The notes under the pieces were generated by a model. The model did not search any database. It saw only the letters and a list, made by a program, of their open reading frames with translations, and had not been told where the DNA came from. Made by a program: the position numbers and the translations under genes. Positions 1-5,077 of a stretch of DNA of 5,077 nucleotides are shown here, piece after piece (within the stretch, counting starts at the first letter, position 1; each line of letters begins with the position of its first letter). Origin of the DNA: CAZIMM01 sp964540415 (GTDB taxonomy: Bacteria > Bacillota > Clostridia > Oscillospirales > Acutalibacteraceae). The stretch is taken from assembly GCA_964540415.1 (NCBI GenBank), contig CAZIMM010000124.1, positions 1 through 5,077 of the forward strand. Reading direction: 5' to 3'.

Positions 1-3
1 ATA

Positions 4-25
4 CCCTACCATAGGGGGCTTTTTT
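4..25 (+). terminator. Possible weak hairpin plus T-run at the left edge
   Basis: A 5-bp stem (CCCTA at 4-8, TAGGG at 12-16, 3-base loop) is followed by GGC and a run of six T. Read on the plus strand this has the form of a short intrinsic terminator. It would serve a plus-strand gene lying left of the window and converging on the GH2 gene. The stem is short and GGC separates it from the T-run, so it may be chance. For the GH2 gene, which is read on the minus strand, the run appears as A and does not make a terminator. Confidence 0.22.
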
Positions 26-100
26 GTGCTGTCTGCACAATCTGGGGCAGTTCAGGTTTCGGGGAGCTTTTGCTTTTTGTCTTTCTGAATTGTACCGGTT

Positions 101-2392
101 CTATTGACATAGAGGCATATTTTCGAGAAGCTCTTTATAATGCTCAAACGAGAACGGCGGCATACCGCAGAGATAATGGTTGAAATAATCCTTGCCGCCG
201 ATGTTCCAGTGGATAAGCAAAATGCGTTTTTCGGAGTAGTACAAACTAAGCCGTGTGAGAAGCACGGTTTCGTTTGCATTAACGCTGAACTCACCGCTGT
301 AAAGCGTTTCTCCGCTCTCAATGTCACTGATTTCAAGCTTGCCGGACATCTTTTCAAGCGTATCATTTGCGGCGATGACGGGATAGTGCCAGCTTGTAAG
401 CTCGCCGAGCATGATGCAGAACGGCTGCTGAGAAGTTTTGATATAGTCAAACGCGAGCTTTTTATCGAAGTTATAATCCACAACTGCATCCGAAACCTGC
501 GGCCAACCGTCAAGCAGATTCCACCATATTATGCCGCCTTTGCGTGGGATTGCAGTGCGTATACGTTCAATGAAGTATTTGAACGCCTCCGCCTGCGAAA
601 TCTGCGAGGCGAGCGAAAAATCCTCAAGGTTGTCGGGTATCTCGCCGAAAAGCTGCATCATATGATTTGCCATCATAGTTATGCGGCCATTGTTGCCCAT
701 ATAGTCCGAGGAATGAAGAGTCCATTGCTCGTTGTCATACGGCCAGAGCGCTTTCTCGTCAATCATTTTTCTTAGTGAAGCCGGTGACGGGCAGCCGTGG
801 TAGCCGGTTTCGCTGACAAAGCACGCTTTTGAATCCCTGTAAAAATCCGCTTTGAAATAATCGCGCGGCCCCCAGAGATGATCCTCCGGCAAGAGGTTGA
901 TTCCTTTTTGAAGGCGGCGGAAATTTTCGCTGTCGATATACGGTGAGCTGGGCAGATATTCTCTGTGAGGGTCATGCAAAAGAAGCAAGCCCGGAATAAG
1001 CGTGCGTGTTATGTAATTGTTTGCAGGGTCAATGTCGGCACAGCAAAGCCCGCCGTCGTTTTCATTATCGCCCGACCAGAGAACAAGGCTTGAATGGTTG
1101 CGCAGTGCTTTTATCGCCCATGTGAACTCAGCAGTCACATTTTTTATCATGCGCTCGTCTGTCGGAATTACCTGGCACGCCATCATAAAATCCTGCCACA
1201 CCATAATGCCGTGGCGGTCACAATAATCGTAGAAGTATTCCTGCTCATACACGCCGCCGCCCCAGACGCGCAGAATGTTGCAGCCGCATTCGCTCACAAG
1301 CGCCATTGCCTGCTCATATCGCTCGGCGTCACGGCTGTGCAGAGCATCAAGCGGAACCCAGTTGCTGCCCTTTGCCATGACCTTGACACCGTTGATTTCA
1401 AAGACAAATTCCGGGTTTTCATCTGCAAGCGATTTGCTCCTGATCAGCTTTGCACTGCGAACGCCGACATTAATCTGTCTGCTGTCGAGGATTTCATCGC
1501 CGTAATGCAAGTCGAAAACCGTGTCATAAAGATTCGGTTCGCCGTAGCCGTACGGCCACCAGAGCTTTATGTCATTCGGCTTGACGCTGAAGCGCGCGGC
1601 ATTCTTGCGCCAGAACCTGTGGTTGGCAAAAAATTGCGAGTTGCCGCAATTGCCGTTGACAACAATGCGCAGCTTGTTGTTTTCAAGAAAATATTCGGGC
1701 GGTGCCGTGACGCTGACGGTGAACTCAATTTCGCAGTTTTCACCACAGCCCTTTGTGCGGTAAGCGATTTCGTCAATTCGCACCGAAGGTCTGACAAGCA
1801 GCGTCACATCTTTCCACAGCCCTGCGGTAAGCAGACGCGGAAAGATATCCCAGCCGTAGCAGTGCGCAGGCTTGCGAATGAAGCACCCGCCTGTTGCCTG
1901 TGAGCCGTAGAGCAGATACTGATTGTATTTCTGCGAAATGGTGTAATTAAGCGAGCTTGAAATTCTGACGGCAAGGCGGTTTTTGCCGTGTTTGTTGACT
2001 GCTTCCGTCACATCAAACTCAAACGGCATAAATGCGTTTTCGCTCCTGCCGATTATTTCTCCGTTAAGCTCATATTCGGCAAGGCAGTCAACGCCGTTAA
2101 AACGCAGAATAATTCGCTCACCGTCTCCGGCTTCGGGTGAATCAAATTCAGTAAAATATATGAACTCATAGGTTTCATATTTTTCGGCAAGCTTTGTTGA
2201 CATCCCCTTGAAAATGTCCTTCGGCAAAAGACCCGCGGCGGCAAGGTCAAGCTCAACATTGCCGGGAACTGTTGCGGCGATGCAGTCAATATTATTTGAT
2301 TCAAGCTCGTCGGACTCATACCTTTGTGCGTTTGCGCTGTCGTAATAGTACAAAACCCAGTTCGATGAGTTAAGGCTGTATTTTTTGTCCAT
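101..2392 (-). CDS. Glycoside hydrolase family 2, beta-mannosidase-type
   Basis: Complete 763-residue enzyme expected to cleave a non-reducing terminal beta-linked sugar, most likely beta-mannose, with retention of configuration. No signal peptide is visible, so it should act in the cytoplasm on imported oligosaccharides. The N-terminal jelly-roll contains TVPGNVELDL (41-50). An immunoglobulin-like domain follows at about 200-320. The TIM barrel runs from about 330 to 650 with GSNWVP (342-347) and LRVWGGGVYE (374-383). The acid/base is E444 in the WSGDNEND motif and the nucleophile is E528 in FVSETGYHG; IIWWNLLDGWPQVSD (621-635) closes the active site. A C-terminal beta-domain of about 110 residues ends the protein. 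The start is fixed by AAAGGAG seven bases before ATG. It is shorter than typical beta-mannosidases (roughly 800-900 residues), and the usual GWDWGP segment reads GWDIFP (180-185), so substrate specificity is uncertain. The GH2 assignment is firm; mannosidase is the best guess. It lies downstream of the phosphoesterase gene, separated by a decayed toxin gene. Confidence 0.93.
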   Translation of the reverse strand: MDKKYSLNSSNWVLYYYDSANAQRYESDELESNNIDCIAATVPGNVELDLAAAGLLPKDIFKGMSTKLAEKYETYEFIYFTEFDSPEAGDGERIILRFNGVDCLAEYELNGEIIGRSENAFMPFEFDVTEAVNKHGKNRLAVRISSSLNYTISQKYNQYLLYGSQATGGCFIRKPAHCYGWDIFPRLLTAGLWKDVTLLVRPSVRIDEIAYRTKGCGENCEIEFTVSVTAPPEYFLENNKLRIVVNGNCGNSQFFANHRFWRKNAARFSVKPNDIKLWWPYGYGEPNLYDTVFDLHYGDEILDSRQINVGVRSAKLIRSKSLADENPEFVFEINGVKVMAKGSNWVPLDALHSRDAERYEQAMALVSECGCNILRVWGGGVYEQEYFYDYCDRHGIMVWQDFMMACQVIPTDERMIKNVTAEFTWAIKALRNHSSLVLWSGDNENDGGLCCADIDPANNYITRTLIPGLLLLHDPHREYLPSSPYIDSENFRRLQKGINLLPEDHLWGPRDYFKADFYRDSKACFVSETGYHGCPSPASLRKMIDEKALWPYDNEQWTLHSSDYMGNNGRITMMANHMMQLFGEIPDNLEDFSLASQISQAEAFKYFIERIRTAIPRKGGIIWWNLLDGWPQVSDAVVDYNFDKKLAFDYIKTSQQPFCIMLGELTSWHYPVIAANDTLEKMSGKLEISDIESGETLYSGEFSVNANETVLLTRLSLYYSEKRILLIHWNIGGKDYFNHYLCGMPPFSFEHYKELLENMPLCQ

Positions 2393-2416
2393 TTTATTGC
2401 TCCTTTAAAAGCTTTA

Positions 2417-2627
2417 TTATTTGTAAGATTTTGTCAAGAGAAGAAGCTCATCGTATTTCATTGTTCTGTCCTCGAGGAAATACCGAGGCGGAGGATGTCT
2501 TCGTTAGTTGCGTCAATGCGGATGCCGTTGATTTCGGGAAATGTGAGCATGATATTGATCCCAATGAGTTTGTTGCATTTGCTGTCAGGGTGATTTTTTC
2601 TGAGCCAACACCCGTCCTGCCCGCGTG
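2417..2627 (-). pseudogene. Decayed C-terminal remnant of a Doc/Fic-type toxin
   Basis: The space between the phosphoesterase and GH2 genes is not empty. Read on the minus strand through three frames it gives a continuous Doc-like C-terminus: HAGRTGVG (about 2627-2604), then LRKNHPDSKCNKLIG and IMLTFPEINGIRIDATNED in the next frame (2604 to about 2476), then LEDRTMKYDELLLLTKSYK to TAA (2476-2417). From memory of the family, Doc proteins read like KAARLGYGL-KNHPF-x-DGNKRIG, then a VMLVF-like helix, NGI, and a closing stretch with ISYDELL-like residues; the fit is ungapped apart from the two frame changes. Each change equals the loss of one base, near 2604 and 2476. In the Fic motif HPFxDGNKRIG the His, Asn and Lys are kept, but F became D, D became K, G became C and R became L, so it would be inactive even without frameshifts. 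The N-terminal half and any Phd-like antitoxin are absent; the phosphoesterase stop codon lies only a few bases upstream. In the middle frame, codons end in G or C at about 60%, as expected for former coding DNA. It is too short and broken to be a working gene. Confidence 0.72.
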
Positions 2628-2630
2628 ATG

Positions 2631-3830
2631 TTAACCGCTAACGATACCGAGCAGTTTAAGAATGGAACGGAAGAAAATCTCAATGTCAAGCAAAAAGTTA
2701 TAATTCTCATGCCATGGTATGCAGTTATACACTGGCATCACCGGCATTTCGGTGCTGACGATATTCTCATACAATATGGACTGCGTATCGAAATTCTTGA
2801 TATCATTTTCATGGAAGGTAAACGAGCGGACACCGCGTTTCGTGCCGTTGCCATACACATGGAATCCCGCACCCTTGCAGTAGCCGAGAATGATGCCGTC
2901 ATCCGTTTTGCCGATATAATCGTTATGGTGGTCATGGCCGAAAAAGGCAGCGAACACATCGCCCCGCTCGACCCAAGCATTGTAAAAGCCTCTGTTTTCA
3001 GCCGCCACACACGGCTGCTCGCCAAGCGAACCCGCTATGTGCTTATCCGGATCGGGCAGCCAGTATTTCCCCGCCTCGCAGCCTTTGCCTTTCATCGCCC
3101 CTTCGGTGTCAGGCGGCACCTCGGTCATCAATTCCGAATAAAACTCCGGAACGGGGATGTGCTGAAACAGAATCGACGGCAGGGGTTCGCCGCCGTTGGC
3201 AGTTTTTAATTCCTCACTCTTCGTTTTATACCATTCAATTTGGTCGGGCTCTATTAAATCTTGGGCTTGACTCAGCAGCTTGTAGCCGCCCGAATAGACC
3301 ATATAAATGTTCAGCGCGTCCGCGGTGCCGGCGCTGTTTTTCACTGTCAGGTTATAGGTGCCGCAGCCGGACAGCTTGCCGTCGTCAACCGCCAGGCAGG
3401 TTGGGTACTCCATATACATCCGCATCTGATCCTCAAGGGTGACGAGCGCTTTGATGCTTTCACCGTCGTGGTTGCCGAAAACAACTGCGAACGGAATGCC
3501 GCGCGTGTCGACAGGCCCGACAATGGCGTGGATAGCGGCTTTCATCTTTGACTTGCCCATTGTCAGCCACCAGCCGGCGTTATTGTCTCCCGTGAATACA
3601 ACCAAATCGGGCTTCACTGTGTCGAGCGCCGCCTCAATGAGATTCGCAGTTCCGATGTGAAGCTGGTCGGTATCCTGCGTGTCGGAAATCTGAAGGATGG
3701 TGAATGTGCCGTCGCACCCAAATTGCAGAACCGGGCGCGGCGCGTTATAGGCAAAGCCCGCGGGGACTGTCAAACAGATTATCGCGGCCGAAAGCAACAG
3801 AGAAAGAGCCGTTTTGATTTTTCTGTTCAT
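2631..3830 (-). CDS. Secreted calcineurin-like metallophosphoesterase, Dcr2-like
   Basis: 399-residue exported phosphoesterase that should use two metal ions to hydrolyse a phosphate ester; the substrate is unknown. The N-terminus MNRKIKTALSLLLSAAII is a signal peptide with likely cleavage after GFA (residue 27). The calcineurin-like core shows all motifs: ILQISDTQD (D50), VVFTGDNN (D82), VFGNHDGE (N120, H121), FQHIPVPEFY (H224) and FFGHDHHNDY (H299, H301). The QHIPVPEFY and GHDHxNDY patterns point to the Dcr2/purple-acid-phosphatase-29-like group. The C-terminal tail of about 50 residues has no recognised domain. A longer frame begins at an ATG at 3854, but I chose 3830 because AAAGGAAG lies at a proper distance before it, the signal peptide then starts cleanly, and the 3854 ATG has no SD and sits too close to the predicted transcript start. 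The gene is monocistronic or followed by GH2; no convincing terminator is seen after it. Confidence 0.9.
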   Translation of the reverse strand: MNRKIKTALSLLLSAAIICLTVPAGFAYNAPRPVLQFGCDGTFTILQISDTQDTDQLHIGTANLIEAALDTVKPDLVVFTGDNNAGWWLTMGKSKMKAAIHAIVGPVDTRGIPFAVVFGNHDGESIKALVTLEDQMRMYMEYPTCLAVDDGKLSGCGTYNLTVKNSAGTADALNIYMVYSGGYKLLSQAQDLIEPDQIEWYKTKSEELKTANGGEPLPSILFQHIPVPEFYSELMTEVPPDTEGAMKGKGCEAGKYWLPDPDKHIAGSLGEQPCVAAENRGFYNAWVERGDVFAAFFGHDHHNDYIGKTDDGIILGYCKGAGFHVYGNGTKRGVRSFTFHENDIKNFDTQSILYENIVSTEMPVMPVYNCIPWHENYNFLLDIEIFFRSILKLLGIVSG

Positions 3831-3836
3831 TGCAGT

Positions 3837-3844
3837 CTTCCTTT
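3837..3844 (-). promoter_or_regulatory. Ribosome binding site deciding the phosphoesterase start
   Basis: AAAGGAAG on the minus strand lies six bases before the ATG at 3830-3828. The upstream in-frame ATG at 3854 is preceded only by an A-rich stretch (AAAAAAATCC) with no SD-like sequence. This supports a 399-residue protein rather than 407. Confidence 0.7.
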
Positions 3845-3874
3845 CCGTTTCCATGGATTTTTTTACTATTTTTG

Positions 3875-3883
3875 ATTATATCA
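3875..3883 (-). promoter_or_regulatory. Extended -10 promoter of the phosphoesterase gene
   Basis: TGATATAAT on the minus strand is an exact TATAAT with the TGn extension. The position expected for a -35 box at 17-bp spacing reads CTATAT, a poor match, so the promoter would rely on the extended -10 and on AT-rich upstream DNA. Transcription would begin near 3868, leaving a leader of about 38 bases before the ATG at 3830. Confidence 0.6.
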
Positions 3884-3910
3884 TAAATTTAACAAAAATA
3901 TAGATTGTTT

Positions 3911-4192
3911 TTAAAAAATTGTCAGTGCGCAAAAAAGCTGAGAGAATCTATTAAACCATTTGTTAATATCAAAGGGCGATAATCTTTCGTGAGTTCTCAT
4001 ATTACACAAAAAATTTAAAGGCACAGAAGCGAAATCATCTTTCCGGTTCTGTGCCTTTTTCCTGTTATATGCTTTTGGGTTTTCCGGCTTTCGCGTTACG
4101 GGGTTCAACGCGCCCCAGGTATTGCGTTTTGCCGCGTTCAGCTCTCTTTTCTTTTTCTTTGAGAGCTTTTCTTTTGGTATGAACTTTTCCAT
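3911..4192 (-). CDS. Small basic conserved-type protein, function unknown
   Basis: 93-codon gene for a strongly basic protein. The first ~52 residues are Lys/Arg-rich and contain KEKLSKKKKREL (8-19) and NTWGALNPVTRKPENPKAYN (24-43). I recall similar short hypothetical proteins in clostridia with a WGALNPVTRKPEN core, but I cannot name a function. The charge suggests nucleic-acid or ribosome contact, which is inference only. There is no signal peptide or membrane segment. The start is well supported: AAAGGAG eight bases before ATG and a good promoter 30 bases upstream. Residues after about 60 (FLCNMRTHERLSPF onward) look unlike the core, and an inverted repeat spans codons for about residues 47-60, so the C-terminal third may be a readthrough extension rather than part of the ancestral protein. 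Confidence 0.75.
   Translation of the reverse strand: MEKFIPKEKLSKKKKRELNAAKRNTWGALNPVTRKPENPKAYNRKKAQNRKDDFASVPLNFLCNMRTHERLSPFDINKWFNRFSQLFCALTIF
4017..4058. terminator. Perfect 12-bp inverted repeat inside the small gene, terminator-like
   Basis: AAAGGCACAGAA (4017-4028) pairs perfectly with TTCTGTGCCTTT (4047-4058) across an 18-base loop. On the plus strand the second arm runs into five T then CC. On the minus strand it is followed by AAATTTTTTG. It therefore looks like an intrinsic, possibly bidirectional, terminator, yet it lies within the open frame of the small basic protein at about residues 47-60. No clear plus-strand gene ends here, so its most likely role is to stop or attenuate transcription of the small gene before the phosphoesterase promoter. 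Confidence 0.5.
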
Positions 4193-4221
4193 ACTGACAG
4201 CTCCTTTCTCAAAGCTGAAAA

Positions 4222-4250
4222 ATTATATCACAAAGCATTGAATGAATCAA
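4222..4250 (-). promoter_or_regulatory. Sigma-A-like promoter of the small basic protein gene
   Basis: On the minus strand TTGATT (4245-4250) and TATAAT (4222-4227) are separated by exactly 17 bp, and TGA before the -10 gives an extended -10. This is the best promoter in the window. The predicted start near 4215 leaves a leader of about 20 bases containing the GGAG ribosome binding site. Confidence 0.75.
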
Positions 4251-4265
4251 TAGGGAGGTTTATCC

Positions 4266-4577
4266 GTGCGGACATCCCGGCTGTTGCAGATTTATTATAA
4301 CCTTAAGCAAGCGCAGGATATCGCGACTTACACTTTCTCAAAGCAATACGGCATTAACAGCGATAAAACATTAAAACAGACAAAAATAAAGGCAGCCGTC
4401 GCTTTTGTTTCGCAAAACGGACTGATATTTGCCGGCAAAAATACACTTGCCTGTTATAAATATTATTTACTCATCTTGTTTTTATCTTCTATCGTCAAAA
4501 ACGTGCCTTCGCAGGAATCAAGCTCAACGCAAAGGCTGTCAGCTTCATCAACACTTTTTACAAGTTCGCCCTTTTGA
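4266..4577 (+). CDS. Doubtful small plus-strand ORF with GTG start
   Basis: A 103-codon frame starts at GTG seven bases after AGGGAGG (4252-4258), an unusually good SD for a chance frame. Over the first ~28 codons, G/C at third positions is about 61%, higher than at the first and second positions, as in a coding region; the bias fades afterwards. I recognise no family. Against it: no plus-strand promoter is visible, the SD abuts the -35 box of the minus-strand promoter, and the last ~38 codons are antisense to the end of a well-supported gene. It could be a real small gene, the start of a decayed one, or chance. Confidence 0.22.
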   Translation: MRTSRLLQIYYNLKQAQDIATYTFSKQYGINSDKTLKQTKIKAAVAFVSQNGLIFAGKNTLACYKYYLLILFLSSIVKNVPSQESSSTQRLSASSTLFTSSPF

Positions 4578-5077
4578 TATACCGAGGCATTCACCTTGTT
4601 GGCAAATCTGATTTCGATTTTTTGCGATGCCGTGGGGTCGTACATATTTTTGCAGTTGACGAGCATTATTCCGTATCCGCCGGTATCCTTACAGAAAAAA
4701 TAACCGGCGAGTGCAGAGCTTTCGGATCTTATTTCGCTTACTATATCAATTCCTTTAAAGCCTCGACGTTCTGCGGCTTTCTTTTGCATGTGCAACGCGA
4801 ACGAAAACGGGGAGTAAACCTTTTTCGATATTGTCGGCAGCACGCCAAGACTCCTATATCTTGAAAGAACGGGCGAAAGCTTTTGAAGCTGTTCATTTGC
4901 TCTTTTTGAGTACAGGTACTGCTCGGTGAGATTGCCGTTCTTGTCAATCATCGCAACCGCCATTTCACCCCAAACGGGCGCATATGAAACATGGAGAATC
5001 GTGCGCGCTCCGTATGCCAATACCGTGTACATTTGCCAGATTATCTGTTCGTAGGTTGTGTTGCCGTAAAGGGTAGA
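4463..5077 (-). CDS. Probable glycoside hydrolase, C-terminal part (partial)
   Basis: The frame is open to the window edge, so only the last 204 residues are seen and the start lies outside. The segment begins with YEQIIWQMYTVLAYGA and then VSYAPVW, which resembles the last strands of a TIM-barrel glycoside hydrolase, where a helix with LAYGA precedes a Y/W-containing strand at the active-site mouth. IDKNGNLTEQY (30-39 of its internal Met numbering) matches the usual link in such enzymes, and a helical region follows. The last ~85 residues, with LAGYFF and GYGIMLVN, look like the C-terminal beta-sandwich found after the barrel in GH42-like and related families. No catalytic residues are in view, so family and substrate remain open. 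No strong terminator follows it; the next gene to the left has its own promoter. An internal ATG at 5032 is not the real start, because the frame continues upstream with protein-like sequence. Confidence 0.62.
   Translation of the reverse strand, partial: STLYGNTTYEQIIWQMYTVLAYGARTILHVSYAPVWGEMAVAMIDKNGNLTEQYLYSKRANEQLQKLSPVLSRYRSLGVLPTISKKVYSPFSFALHMQKKAAERRGFKGIDIVSEIRSESSALAGYFFCKDTGGYGIMLVNCKNMYDPTASQKIEIRFANKVNASVYQKGELVKSVDEADSLCVELDSCEGTFLTIEDKNKMSK

Noticed and set aside
24..40. 6-bp stem TTGTGC/GCACAA
   Set aside because: The T-run precedes the stem on the plus strand and becomes an A-run on the minus strand, so it is not a terminator in either direction.
140..775. Plus-strand open frame of 211 codons
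   Set aside because: Antisense to the GH2 catalytic and C-terminal region; a shadow of its codon bias.
1094..1903. Long plus-strand open frame of 269 codons
   Set aside because: It is wholly antisense to the GH2 gene, whose motifs and SD are unambiguous, and has no domain pattern or SD of its own.
2414..2437. TTGACA (2432-2437, minus strand) as a -35 box for GH2, with TAATAA after it
   Set aside because: The spacing to TAATAA is only 12 bp and no acceptable -10 lies at 16-18 bp; the TTGACA is also explained by Leu-Thr codons of the Doc remnant.
2448..2630. In-frame open stretch of about 60 codons after the phosphoesterase stop, containing SEKITLTANATNS and resembling a GH C-terminal strand
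   Set aside because: Apart from its first eight codons, which belong to the Doc remnant, the shifted frame gives a much better protein pattern matching Doc, so the resemblance is chance.
2625..3209. Plus-strand open frame of 194 codons
   Set aside because: Antisense to the phosphoesterase, including its metal-binding motifs.
4428..4439. TTTGCCGGCAAA palindrome downstream of the partial glycoside-hydrolase-like gene
   Set aside because: It has no loop and no T-run after it, so it is not a terminator; it could be a chance palindrome or protein site with no further support.

Overview
The window reads as a piece of chromosome from a low-to-mid GC Firmicute, probably a gut or rumen clostridium of the Oscillospiraceae/Ruminococcaceae kind. 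The grounds are AGGAGG-type ribosome binding sites, sigma-A-like promoters with TGnTATAAT extended -10 boxes, carbohydrate-active enzymes, and a small Lys-rich protein of a type I associate with clostridia. This placement is inference; no rRNA or marker gene is present.

All well-supported genes lie on the minus strand, so transcription runs from right to left. From 5077 down: (1) the C-terminal part of a protein that looks like a TIM-barrel glycoside hydrolase with a terminal beta-sandwich (4463-5077, cut by the window edge); (2) a gap of about 270 bases holding a good sigma-A-like promoter (4222-4250) and, on the plus strand, a doubtful small frame with a strong SD; (3) a small basic protein of 93 codons (3911-4192) with a perfect 12-bp inverted repeat inside its reading frame; (4) a secreted calcineurin-like metallophosphoesterase of the Dcr2-like type (2631-3830) with its own extended -10; (5) a decayed remnant of a Doc (death-on-curing, Fic-fold) toxin gene (about 2417-2627) filling the apparent intergenic space; (6) an intact cytoplasmic GH2 enzyme of the beta-mannosidase type (101-2392).

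Functionally this looks like a loose glycan-use neighbourhood: two carbohydrate enzymes flank an exported phosphoesterase that could remove phosphate from an extracellular substrate. The separate promoters for the small gene and the phosphoesterase argue against one long operon.

The most notable observation is the Doc remnant. It is readable only by passing through three frames with two single-base losses. Its Fic motif keeps the His but has lost the acidic and Arg residues. It appears in no single open frame and would normally be left as blank intergenic DNA. I see no intact new defence or mobile system in the window.
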